30,750 nucleotides of DNA from Sva-07 sp041686315 (lineage in GTDB: Bacteria; Actinomycetota; Acidimicrobiia; Acidimicrobiales; Ilumatobacteraceae), in contig JAWLEC010000021.1 in assembly GCA_041686315.1 (NCBI GenBank), positions 1 through 30,750 of the forward strand, given 5' to 3'. The notes under the pieces are model-generated. The model made no database searches. It was given only the letters and a program-made list of their open reading frames with translations, and was not told the DNA's origin. Below, piece after piece: positions 15,940 through 23,585 of the stretch. How positions within the stretch are numbered: position 1 is the stretch's first letter; every line of letters starts with the position of its first letter. The position numbers and the translations under genes are program-made.

Positions 15940-16917
15940 ATGACCCACGACGAACTCGCCGGCGCTCTGATCGATGCAAGTCCCGACGGGCTGATCCTCG
16001 TCGACGAGGACGGCGTCATCACACTCGCCAATCCCGTCGCCGCGGAGATGTTCGGCCGTCGCATCGACGAACTGGTCGGGTCACCGGTCGACGAGTTGGT
16101 CCCCGTGGAATTCCGGGCAGGGCACGAGCACCATCGCGCCGCATACACGGCCGATCCGGCCACCCGGCCGATGGGCAGCGGGCTGCGACTGTTCGGCCAG
16201 ACGTCCGACGGCGCCATGTTCCCGGTCGAGATCAGCCTGAGCGCGGTCGTCCTCGACGGCGGCACCTTCACGATCGCCACGATCCGCGACGTCAGCGAAC
16301 GCCAGGAGGCCGTCTCGCAGATGGCGCTGCTGCAGGACCGGGAGCGGATCGCGCGCGACATCCACGACATGGTGATCCAGCGCCTGTTCGCGGCCGGGAT
16401 GAACCTGCAGGCCGTGCAGTCCCAGGCACAGCCCTCCTACGTCAGCGCACGGATCGGCACGGCGATCGACGACCTCGACGACACGATCCGTGAACTGCGT
16501 GCCGCCATCTTCCGGCTGGGCCAGCAGGGCGAACGGCGGACCCTGTCGGCACAGATCACGGAACTGGTGCACGAACGCGCCCGCCACCTGGGTTTCGAGC
16601 CAGCGCTCCGCCTGGCCGGTGATCTCGACCACCTGCCCGACTTCATTGCCGACCAGCTCGTCGCGACCGTCACCGAGGGTCTGTCCAACATCGTCCGTCA
16701 CGCCGAGGCGACCAGCGCCGACATCCACGTCCGCGCCACCGATGGGCAGCTCTCGTTGGTGATCGGCGACAACGGCAAGGGCATCCCCAGCCAACCGAAG
16801 CGCTCGGGGGGCCTCAGCAACATGATGTGGCGGGCGGCCGAGCTCGGTGGCAGCTGCACGGTGGGCCCCAACGAGCCCACCGGTGCACGGCTGCACTGGC
16901 ACGTCCCCATCGCCTGA
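15940..16917 (+). CDS. PAS histidine kinase, copy 2, convergent to the DevR-like regulator
   Basis: 325 residues, identical to the protein encoded at 12436-13413. This copy keeps the presumably ancestral arrangement: it converges on the intact response regulator gene, whose stop lies 51 nt away across a bulged hairpin. A kinase and regulator transcribed towards each other is unusual, since devR and devS are normally co-directional. Confidence 0.9.
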   Translation: MTHDELAGALIDASPDGLILVDEDGVITLANPVAAEMFGRRIDELVGSPVDELVPVEFRAGHEHHRAAYTADPATRPMGSGLRLFGQTSDGAMFPVEISLSAVVLDGGTFTIATIRDVSERQEAVSQMALLQDRERIARDIHDMVIQRLFAAGMNLQAVQSQAQPSYVSARIGTAIDDLDDTIRELRAAIFRLGQQGERRTLSAQITELVHERARHLGFEPALRLAGDLDHLPDFIADQLVATVTEGLSNIVRHAEATSADIHVRATDGQLSLVIGDNGKGIPSQPKRSGGLSNMMWRAAELGGSCTVGPNEPTGARLHWHVPIA

Positions 16918-16921
16918 TTCC

Positions 16922-16950
16922 GCCCGGGGGCGTCCGAGCCGGACCCGGGC
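16922..16950. terminator. Bulged hairpin between convergent kinase and regulator genes
   Basis: Same sequence as at 13418-13446: GCCCGG (16922-16927) and GTCCG (16932-16936) pair with CGGAC (16940-16944) and CCGGGC (16945-16950) around AGC. It may be a bidirectional terminator. No U-tract is present. Confidence 0.42.
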
Positions 16951-16968
16951 CCGCGGGGCGGCGAGCGG

Positions 16969-17625
16969 TCAGGTCTCGTTGCGGTGGCGTTCCTCGAGGC
17001 GTGCCGACAGAGCGGCCGCTTCGGTGCGACGCGCCATCCCCAGCTTCGCGAGGAGGTTCGACACGTAGTTCTTGACGGTCTTCTCGGCGAGGTACATGTC
17101 CTGGGCGATCTGCCGATTGGTGTATCCCTCGCCGATGAGGTCGAAGATCCTGCGTTCCTGCGGTGTGAGGTCGTGGAGCCGGCCCTCCTCGCTCTCGCGC
17201 AGACGTCGAATGGCCAGACGGACCTCCGCATCGTCGAGGTACCGGCGGCCGGCAGCCACTCCCCGGATGGTGTCGACCAGCTCGTTGCTCCGGATCTGCT
17301 TGAGCACGAACCCGGCGGCGCCGGCCAGACCGGCATCCACGAGCGCCTGGTCGCTCTCGAACGAGGTCAGGATCAACGCCGTGATCTCCGGGAACTCGGA
17401 GGTGATCTGGCGGCACACGTCGATGCCGTTGCCGTCGCCCAGGCGCACGTCGAGCACCGCCACGTCGGGTCCGCAGGCACGCACCACCTCGAGCGCCGTG
17501 TCGGCGTCGCCCGCCTCGCCGACCACCGTGAGATCGGGTTCCGCCTCGAGCGCCGCGGCGATCCCCCGTCGGACCACTTCGTGATCGTCCAGCAGGAAGA
17601 CGCGGATCGGCGTGAGGTCGCTCAT
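16969..17625 (-). CDS. devR: DevR/DosR-like NarL-family response regulator
   Basis: 218 residues. The receiver domain has the acidic pair D13/D14, phospho-acceptor D59 in AVLDVRL, T87/S88 and K109 in FVLKQI. The LuxR-type HTH spans about 153-210: LTPQERRIFDLIGEGYTNRQ, then AEKTVKNYVSNLLAKLGM and ARRTEAAAL. This segment is strikingly similar to that of mycobacterial DevR/DosR, which binds GGGACT-type boxes and turns on dormancy genes under hypoxia or nitric oxide. Similar boxes precede many genes in this window. GACAAT (17637-17632) lies 12 nt before the ATG, suggesting a leaderless transcript. A USP gene lies 48 nt upstream on the same strand and may be co-transcribed. The last 38 codons are copied into the chimeric ORF at 13465. 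Confidence 0.88.
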   Translation of the reverse strand: MSDLTPIRVFLLDDHEVVRRGIAAALEAEPDLTVVGEAGDADTALEVVRACGPDVAVLDVRLGDGNGIDVCRQITSEFPEITALILTSFESDQALVDAGLAGAAGFVLKQIRSNELVDTIRGVAAGRRYLDDAEVRLAIRRLRESEEGRLHDLTPQERRIFDLIGEGYTNRQIAQDMYLAEKTVKNYVSNLLAKLGMARRTEAAALSARLEERHRNET

Positions 17626-17673
17626 CGCCTCATTGTCGCCGGACGGTTCGACGCGTGTCGAGTCATCACCGCG

Positions 17674-18603
17674 TCACGCGTCCGCCGTGTCGGCGAACGG
17701 CACGACGGCGATGGGCCGGTGCACGTGGTGCAGCAGCCACGTCGACACCGATCCGAGCAGCGCCGAACCGACCGCACCGTGACCTCGAGCTCCGACGACC
17801 ACCATGTCGGTGGTCTCGGCCGCTTCGGCCAGGGCCGAACGTGCCGTCCCGCGGACGAACTCACGCTCGAGCGACACACCTCGTTCGTCCGCCTCGTCGG
17901 CGACCGACTCGACGAGGTGGTTGAAGCGTTCGGCAGCGAGGTCGCTGGCGTCCGGGAAGAAGAACGCATCGGCCCCGACGGCGAGCGGGGTGGCGTCCCA
18001 CACCCAGACGACGGTGATGGTGCTGTGCGGCGCCGCGAACCCGATCGCCCAGCGCAGTGCGGTCATCGAGTTGGGGGACCCGTCACAGCCGACGAGCACC
18101 CGTCGGGCGGGCACGGCCTCGGCATCGTTCGGCACCACCACGGTGGGCACGGTGGCGTGCGTGGCGCACTGGGTGCTCGTGGAACCGAGGAGCAGCCGGG
18201 CGAATCCGCCTCGTCCGCGGCTGCCGATCACGAGCATCGAGCCTTCGGCCGCAGCGTCGAGCAGCACGGTGGCGGGGCTCCCGTGGCCCACGAGCGGCTG
18301 CACGGGCACGGACACCTCCGTGCGCGTCCGTTCGGCCAGACGCTCCACCTCCACGGCGGCGGCACGGCGCAGGTCGTCGTCGTCGAACTGGGCGACCACC
18401 GGCCCGGACATCGGGTAGGCGCCCGACACCGGTGTCTGCCAGGCGGTGACCAGTTCGAGTGCCGTCGCCCGTCCGGGTGCGTTGGCCTCGGCCCACCGCA
18501 GTGCGTTCTCGGCGCACTCGGACCCGTCGATGCCGACGACCCAGGTGCCGTGGGTCGGTGGGGCGGTCCCCCGCGCCCGCTTGATGTCGTCGATGATGGC
18601 CAT
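17674..18603 (-). CDS. Universal stress protein, two UspA domains
   Basis: 309 residues. The first domain starts TWVVGIDGSECAENALRWAE and has GSRGRGGFARLLLGS; the second starts RRVLVGCDGSPNSMTALRWA and has GARGHGAVGSALLGS. Both keep the G-2x-G-9x-G-S nucleotide motif. ATG 18603 follows a weak AGGGGC. The gene lies just upstream of the devR-like gene on the same strand, like the USP gene (Rv3134c) before devRS in mycobacteria. A well-conserved DevR-box-like site (GTGACCTTTGGCCC) stands upstream, so it is a strong candidate member of the regulon. Divergent from the AhpD-like/ATPase operon. Confidence 0.9.
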   Translation of the reverse strand: MAIIDDIKRARGTAPPTHGTWVVGIDGSECAENALRWAEANAPGRATALELVTAWQTPVSGAYPMSGPVVAQFDDDDLRRAAAVEVERLAERTRTEVSVPVQPLVGHGSPATVLLDAAAEGSMLVIGSRGRGGFARLLLGSTSTQCATHATVPTVVVPNDAEAVPARRVLVGCDGSPNSMTALRWAIGFAAPHSTITVVWVWDATPLAVGADAFFFPDASDLAAERFNHLVESVADEADERGVSLEREFVRGTARSALAEAAETTDMVVVGARGHGAVGSALLGSVSTWLLHHVHRPIAVVPFADTADA

Positions 18604-18657
18604 GTCTCGCTGCCCCTGTCGTCTCTCACCGGATCGCGCTCGGTGATCCATGAATCG

Positions 18658-18701
18658 ATGAAGCCACGTCGGGTCCCGCAGCGGGCAGGGCCAAAGGTCA
18701 C
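18658..18701 (-). promoter_or_regulatory. DevR-box-like element of USP gene
   Basis: On the minus strand GTGACCTTTGGCCC runs from 18701 to 18688. A CTTCAT hexamer starts 38 bp downstream (18663-18658); it is a poor -10, and an alternative CATCGA starts at 18660. The box sequence is stronger evidence than the -10. Confidence 0.5.
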
Positions 18702-18758
18702 CGGGCGCACATCGCGCCTCGCCGGCGAATCGGCGGCGTACCTGGCGCTGCAGCTTCG

Positions 18759-18801
18759 ATGACCATCGTCCCTGGCCACGGACTCCGGCCCGGCGCATGA
18801 T
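18759..18801 (+). promoter_or_regulatory. DevR-box-like element and -10 of AhpD-like/ATPase operon
   Basis: ATGACCATCGTCCC at 18759-18772 matches the DosR core in 10 of its 14 positions (degenerate WW included), with a GTCCC half-site. CATGAT at 18796-18801 begins exactly 37 bp after the box start, predicting transcription from about 18808 and a leader of about 32 nt. Confidence 0.6.
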
Positions 18802-18839
18802 GATGACGTTTGCCGACCGACGACCCCCTGGGAGTGAAC

Positions 18840-19196
18840 ATGACCGTCTCCGACTATCCCGCCTACCGCAAGGAACTCCGCCGTGGTTACCGTGACCTGA
18901 TCGCCGTGATCCCCGACCAGATGAAGGGGTTCGGCGATCTCCACCGCTCGGCGGTCGCCGACGGGGCACTGCCGCAGTACACGAAGGAACTGATGGCCGT
19001 GGCCATCGCCATCTGCACCCAGTGCGACGACTGCATGACGTTGCACCTGCACGATGCACTGAACGCCGGAGCCACCGTCGAACAGGTCCACGAGGCGATC
19101 GGCGTGGCCCTGCTGATGGGCGGGGGCCCGGCCTCCACGTACGCGACGCACGCGATGACGGCACTCGAACAGTTCACCGCCACGCCGGCGACGTGA
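18840..19196 (+). CDS. Carboxymuconolactone decarboxylase/AhpD-like protein
   Basis: 118 residues, a compact all-helical CMD domain. The AhpD-type redox site is present as C62-x2-C65-x3-H69 in CTQCDDCMTLHLHDA, with E50 placed upstream as in AhpD; an extra Cys (C59) precedes the pair. Proteins of this type act as thiol-disulfide peroxidases or reductases. ATG 18840 has GGGAG 6-7 nt upstream. The stop overlaps the GTG start of the P-type ATPase (GTGA), so translation of the two is coupled. A DevR-box-like promoter precedes it, which suggests induction with the stress proteins. Confidence 0.86.
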   Translation: MTVSDYPAYRKELRRGYRDLIAVIPDQMKGFGDLHRSAVADGALPQYTKELMAVAIAICTQCDDCMTLHLHDALNAGATVEQVHEAIGVALLMGGGPASTYATHAMTALEQFTATPAT

Positions 19197-22078
19197 CTGC
19201 CACGCCGGCGCGTGATCGGGCCCGCGCCGGCGCCGCAGCAGCCGCCATCTCGGCATCACCGTGGGCATCCGAGGCCGGCGACGTCGTCGACGTGCTGCGC
19301 TCCGACGCCGAGCACGGTCTGTCCGGCGACGAGGTCATCGCCCGCCGGGCGGTGTTCGGACGCAACGAGCTGCAGGAGTCACCGCCCGAGCTGTGGCCGC
19401 AACGGCTGGTCCGCCAGTTCGTCGATCCGCTGGTGGGTCTGCTGCTGGTGGCGATCCTCGTGTCGGTCCTCGCATGGCTGGGCGACGGTGCCGACGACGC
19501 ACCGGTGGAGGCGATCGTCATCGCGCTGATCGTGGTCGCCAATGCGGTGATCGGGTTCTGGCAGGAGACCAAGGCGATCAAGGCCGTCGATGCACTGCGC
19601 GAGCTGGCGGCGACACGTGTGAGCGTGATGCGGGACGGGGCGGTGACGACGGTCGCCAACACCGAGCTGGTGCCCGGCGACGTGGTGCTGCTGGCCGAGG
19701 GCGACGCCGTGGGAGCCGACTGCCGGCTCGTCGACGCCGCCTCGCTCCAGGTCGCCGAGGCGCCGCTGACGGGCGAATCGGAGGCGGTGACGAAGCAGCC
19801 CGACAGGCTCCCGGCCATCACCGAACTGGCGGAGCGCACCAACATGGTGTTCAACGGGACGGCCGTGGTGCGCGGTCGGGGCCGAGCCGTGGTGGTGGCC
19901 ACGGGGATGGACTCCGAGATCGGGCGCATCGCCACCTTGCTGGACCGGGCGACCGAGGACGCAACTCCTCTCGAGCAGCAGATCTCGTGGCTGGGCAGGG
20001 TGCTCGGAATCACCGTCGTCGTGCTGGCGGCCGTGGTGGTGGGCGCCATCGTGCTGGCCGCCGAGACGCGCTCGTCGACCACGATCGTCGATGCATTGCT
20101 GGTGGGCGTCTCGCTCGCCGTGGCTGCAGTACCCGAAGGACTGCCGGCGATCCTCACGATCGTGCTGGCGCTCGGCGTGCAGCGGATGGCTGCCCGCCGA
20201 GCCATCGTGAAGCGTCTGTCGTCGGTGGAGACACTCGGATCCGCATCGGTGATCTGTACCGACAAGACCGGCACGCTCACGCGCAACGAGATGACGATCG
20301 TGCGAGTCGTCACGGCCTCGGCCGACGCACGGGTGACCGGCTCCGGCTACCACCCGGTCGGCGAGTTCCTGGTCGATGGCGCACCCGTGCACGAGGACGA
20401 CCAGCCGGCGCGCACCGAGATCGAGCTGTTGCTGGAGGCGGGCAGCCTCGCCAACGACGCCACCCTGAGCGAGGACGAGCCGGGCCGCTGGAGCGTGCTC
20501 GGCGACCCGACCGAGGCGGCGTTCCTGGTGGCGGAGCGCAAACTCGGGATCACCGAACGGCGTCGGATGCGCTACGAGCGTGTGGCCGAGGTGCCCTTCA
20601 GCTCCGAACGCAAGATGATGACGACGATCGATCGCGACGGGCATCCAACGGCGCCGAGCGAGTTGATGCTCGTCACCAAGGGCGCCCCCGACGTGCTGCT
20701 CGAACGTTGCACGCACGAGCGCATCGCCGGGCGGGTGGTCGAACTCACCGGCGACCGCCGAGCCGAGCTGGCGTCCACCGTGGAGCACCTCGCCGACGAC
20801 GCGTTGCGCACGCTGGCCGTGGCGTACCGGCGCCTCGACGACGTGACAGGGCCCGTCGACGAGAAGGTCGAGCGCGACCTCGTCCATCTGGGTGTCGTCG
20901 GGATCGTGGATCCTCCCCGTCCCGAAGTGGCCGACGCCGTCCGTGAAGCCCGTGCCGCCGGAGTGAGGGTGATGATGATCACGGGAGACCACCCGCGCAC
21001 TGCAGCCCGGATCGGCGACCAGCTCGGCGTGGAGACACCGGGCGAGATGGCACTGGTGCCGGGACCTCGCGACGGCGTGCCCGGTCGCGAGCTCGCCGCC
21101 ATGGATGAGCAGCAGTTCACCGACGTCGTGCGGACCCGTTCGATCTTCGCTCGTGTGAGCCCCGAACAGAAGCTGCACATCGTCGAGTCTCTGCAGGCCG
21201 ACGGAGAGATCGTGGCGATGACGGGAGACGGGGTCAACGATGCCCCGGCGCTGCGCCAGGCCGAGATCGGCGTGGCGATGGGCATCAACGGCACCGAGGT
21301 CTCCAAGGAGGCCTCCGACATGATCCTGGCCGACGACAACTTCGCCACGATCCTCCGAGCCGTTCGTGAGGGGCGCGAGATCTTCGCCGACATCCGCAAG
21401 TTCCTCCGCTACCTGCTGGCGTCGAACGCCGGCGAGGTGCTGGTGATGTTCGTCGGTGTGCTCGCGGCCGGCGCGCTGGGGCTGACGGTCGCCGCATCGG
21501 GTGGCGGCGGCGAGACCCTGGCGGTCCCGTTGCTCGCCACGCAGATCCTCTGGATCAATCTCGTCACCGACAGCGCGCTGGCTCTGGCCCTGGGCGTCGA
21601 CCCTGCGGTCGACGACGTGATGAAGGCCCCACCGCGCCGTCTGACCGACCGGGTGATCGACAGGAGCATGGTGACGACCATCGCCCTCATCGGCGTGACG
21701 ACCGCCGTGGCCGGCCTCGTGGCGCTGGACCTGGAGCTCGCCGGCGGGATGCTCGGCGGCTCGGGAGACATCGGGACGGCGCGCACGATGGCGTTCACCA
21801 CCGTCGTGCTGGCCCAGATCTTCAATGCGTTCAACGCCCGTTCCGACCGATCGAGCGCCTTCGTGCGGATGTTCGACAACCGGCTGCTGTGGGCGGCCGC
21901 CGGGCTCACCGTCGCACTCCAGGTCGCCGTGGTGCACCTCCCACCGCTGAACCGCGCCTTCGACACCGAACCGCTCGATGCACAGCAGTGGGCGATCTGT
22001 GCCGCACTGTCGAGCAGCGTGCTCGTGGTCGACGAGATCCGCAAAGCGATGATCCGGCCCCGAACCGCCGACATGTGA
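19193..22078 (+). CDS. P-type IIA cation ATPase, probably Ca2+ (CtpF-like)
   Basis: 961 residues, full length. Domains in order: N-terminal cation-ATPase segment, actuator loop with LTGES, PEGLPA in M4, the phosphorylation site DKTGTLT (D357), a nucleotide-binding domain, MTGDGVNDAPAL, and C-terminal membrane helices. Residues that coordinate Ca2+ in SERCA appear conserved: Glu of PEGLPA, Asn and Glu in SNAGEV (M5), and Asn, Thr and Asp in NLVTDSALALALG (M6). It therefore probably exports Ca2+ or a similar ion across the plasma membrane. The GTG start overlaps the AhpD-like stop by 4 nt. The mycobacterial DosR regulon contains a related P-type ATPase, CtpF, which supports the shared-regulon reading. 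The long reverse-strand frame here is a shadow. Confidence 0.92.
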   Translation: MTATPARDRARAGAAAAAISASPWASEAGDVVDVLRSDAEHGLSGDEVIARRAVFGRNELQESPPELWPQRLVRQFVDPLVGLLLVAILVSVLAWLGDGADDAPVEAIVIALIVVANAVIGFWQETKAIKAVDALRELAATRVSVMRDGAVTTVANTELVPGDVVLLAEGDAVGADCRLVDAASLQVAEAPLTGESEAVTKQPDRLPAITELAERTNMVFNGTAVVRGRGRAVVVATGMDSEIGRIATLLDRATEDATPLEQQISWLGRVLGITVVVLAAVVVGAIVLAAETRSSTTIVDALLVGVSLAVAAVPEGLPAILTIVLALGVQRMAARRAIVKRLSSVETLGSASVICTDKTGTLTRNEMTIVRVVTASADARVTGSGYHPVGEFLVDGAPVHEDDQPARTEIELLLEAGSLANDATLSEDEPGRWSVLGDPTEAAFLVAERKLGITERRRMRYERVAEVPFSSERKMMTTIDRDGHPTAPSELMLVTKGAPDVLLERCTHERIAGRVVELTGDRRAELASTVEHLADDALRTLAVAYRRLDDVTGPVDEKVERDLVHLGVVGIVDPPRPEVADAVREARAAGVRVMMITGDHPRTAARIGDQLGVETPGEMALVPGPRDGVPGRELAAMDEQQFTDVVRTRSIFARVSPEQKLHIVESLQADGEIVAMTGDGVNDAPALRQAEIGVAMGINGTEVSKEASDMILADDNFATILRAVREGREIFADIRKFLRYLLASNAGEVLVMFVGVLAAGALGLTVAASGGGGETLAVPLLATQILWINLVTDSALALALGVDPAVDDVMKAPPRRLTDRVIDRSMVTTIALIGVTTAVAGLVALDLELAGGMLGGSGDIGTARTMAFTTVVLAQIFNAFNARSDRSSAFVRMFDNRLLWAAAGLTVALQVAVVHLPPLNRAFDTEPLDAQQWAICAALSSSVLVVDEIRKAMIRPRTADM

Positions 22079-22134
22079 ACGACGACGAGGTCCGGGTCGT
22101 GGCACGAACGGCCCGAGAGCGCTAGAACATCGTC

Positions 22135-22998
22135 ATGTCCGACGACGTGCTGGACGACGAGGCGGCCCCACGACGCTGGCCGCTGCTCGTGGGCCTGGTG
22201 GTGGTGGCGGGTGGTCTGCTCGCTGCACTGTTCCTGTTCGATGGCGACGACGCCGACGCCCCCACGGTGACATCGGACCCGGCGGCGGCGCCTGCCACCG
22301 AACCGGCAAACACCGAGGCACCGACGACCGAACCACCGACGACCGGGGCACCGACGACCGGGGCACCGACGACCGAACCACCGACGAGCGGGGCACCGAC
22401 GACCGGGGCACCGACGACCGAGCAGCCCGATCCCGAGCAGCCCGAATCGGCCATGTGGCCGTGGGCGGTCACCGGAACCCGCTTCGACGAGCCGACGGCC
22501 GCCGCCGAGAGCTTCGCCACCGACTTCCTCGGATTCTCCGACCCGATCGTCGGCGAGTTCCTGGCCGGCGACACCCGCTCGGGTGAGGTCGAGATCCGGC
22601 CGCGTGTCGACGGCGCTTCGGCGGTCGGAGCCACGGTGGTGTTCGTCCGCCAGGTACGCGACGACGACTCGTGGTGGGTGCTCGGGGCGGCCGCCGAGAG
22701 CATCACCATCGACACCCCCGAGCAGGGTGACGTGGTGACCAGCCCGCTCACGGTGAGCGGTACGGCCCGGGCGTTCGAGGGAACGGTCGACGTGGAACTC
22801 CGGGCCGACGGCAACGGCGAGCCCATCGCCACGTCCTTCGTCACCGGTGGGGTCGGTCCGGAGCTGGAGCCCTTCGAGGCGACCGTCGAGTTCGACACCC
22901 CCGGTGACGTCGCAGGAGCGCTGGTGCTGCTGTCGACGAGCCCGGAGGACGGCTCGGTCGTCGAAGCGAGCGCCGTGCGGATCAGCTACAGCGACTGA
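22135..22998 (+). CDS. Membrane-anchored Gmad2-domain protein with PTT-repeat linker
   Basis: 287 residues. A short acidic N-terminus is followed by one transmembrane helix (about residues 15-35, PLLVGLVVVAGGLLAALFLF), an extracytoplasmic Pro/Thr-rich linker with seven PTTxx repeats (about 63-97), an uncharacterised region (about 105-190), and a Gmad2 immunoglobulin-like domain (about 195-285) starting near SITIDTPEQGDVV. It is likely an exported, membrane-tethered envelope protein; Gmad2 domains occur in sporulation-related and other surface proteins. TAGAAC (22123-22128) sits 12 nt before the ATG, a leaderless arrangement. Substrate and role are unknown. Confidence 0.82.
   Translation: MSDDVLDDEAAPRRWPLLVGLVVVAGGLLAALFLFDGDDADAPTVTSDPAAAPATEPANTEAPTTEPPTTGAPTTGAPTTEPPTSGAPTTGAPTTEQPDPEQPESAMWPWAVTGTRFDEPTAAAESFATDFLGFSDPIVGEFLAGDTRSGEVEIRPRVDGASAVGATVVFVRQVRDDDSWWVLGAAAESITIDTPEQGDVVTSPLTVSGTARAFEGTVDVELRADGNGEPIATSFVTGGVGPELEPFEATVEFDTPGDVAGALVLLSTSPEDGSVVEASAVRISYSD
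22321..22425 (+). repeat. 15-bp coding tandem repeat (PTT linker)
   Basis: Seven units of 15 bp with consensus CCGACGACCGGGGCA or CCGACGACCGAACCA encode PTTGA or PTTEP (one unit reads PTSGA, the last begins PTTEQ). Near-identical units suggest recent slippage or expansion and likely length variation between strains. Confidence 0.85.
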
Positions 22999-23021
22999 GG
23001 CCGCCGGACGACGCACTCGAA

Positions 23022-23065
23022 CTGACGAACGACCCCGGCGCAAATCGGCCGATCGGGGGCATGAT
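23022..23065 (+). promoter_or_regulatory. DevR-box-like element and -10 of rhodanese lipoprotein gene
   Basis: CTGACGAACGACCC at 23022-23035. CATGAT at 23060-23065 starts 38 bp after the box start and 13 nt before the ATG at 23073. It is one base further from the -10 than most of the other sites. Confidence 0.48.
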
Positions 23066-23072
23066 GGTGTGC

Positions 23073-23585
23073 ATGATCCCCCACATGCTCCACGGCTCGG
23101 CAGGCCGCTCCGGCATCCGGTCGGGTGCGACGGTCACGGTCGCCGCTGCACTGCTGCTCGCCACCGTCGCCGGATGCGGAGGCGACGGCGACTCGTCAGG
23201 GCCCGACGGCGGCGTCGGGACCGCGACCGCCCAGGCCGACGCCTCCGACCTCGCCGCCGATCCCTTCGCCACGCTCTCGGTCGCCGAGGCCGACGCCGTG
23301 CTCGCCGACCCGCCCGACGATCTCGTGCTGCTCGACGTACGTACCCCGGAGGAGTTCGCCGAGGGCCACATCGAGGGCGCCGTCATGGTCGACTTCTACC
23401 GCGAGGACTTCGCTGCGCAGCTCGCCGAGCTGGATCCGGACGTGCCCTATCTCGTCTACTGCCGATCGGGTAATCGCAGCGGGCAGACCCTCGGCGTCAT
23501 GCAGGAACTCGGTTTCTCCTCTGCCGTCGACATCGGCGGTGGTGTCGTGGCCTGGGACGGAGCCGGCCTACCCCTCGTGCCCTGA
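23073..23585 (+). CDS. Rhodanese-domain lipoprotein
   Basis: 170 residues. A signal peptide with hydrophobic core VAAALLLATVAGC carries a lipobox ending at C35, so the mature protein is predicted to be lipid-anchored outside the membrane. After a Gly/Asp-rich linker, a single rhodanese domain (about 68-170) has LLDVRTPEEFAEGHIEGA and the active loop CRSGNRSG with C130. Such domains transfer sulfane sulfur to cyanide or protein thiols. ATG 23073 follows CATGAT at 13 nt; an in-frame ATG at 23061 overlaps that hexamer and is less likely. The 3' end overlaps the YihY-type gene by 18 bp on the opposite strand. Confidence 0.87.
   Translation: MIPHMLHGSAGRSGIRSGATVTVAAALLLATVAGCGGDGDSSGPDGGVGTATAQADASDLAADPFATLSVAEADAVLADPPDDLVLLDVRTPEEFAEGHIEGAVMVDFYREDFAAQLAELDPDVPYLVYCRSGNRSGQTLGVMQELGFSSAVDIGGGVVAWDGAGLPLVP

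Larger units (their letters stand above)
13583..17086. repeat. Tandem duplication, copy 2 (3504 bp)
   Basis: Direct, immediately adjacent second copy of 10079-13582. The left end joins response-regulator sequence to USP sequence within a shared TCG; the right end continues into the intact response regulator gene. No base difference from copy 1 was noticed. Confidence 0.93.

Noticed and set aside
10076..17086. Composite transposon as the cause of the duplication
   Set aside because: No insertion sequence, transposase, terminal inverted repeat or target-site duplication is visible at either boundary.
16984..18762. 592-codon plus-strand frame
   Set aside because: Shadow of the devR-like and USP genes on the minus strand, both of which have full sets of motifs.
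19379..22105. 908-codon minus-strand frame
   Set aside because: His/Arg/Asp-rich mirror of the P-type ATPase gene, a common shadow in GC-rich DNA; no recognisable domain.
22321..22425. CRISPR-like regular repeat
   Set aside because: The 15-bp units have no spacers and encode a PTT linker in frame.
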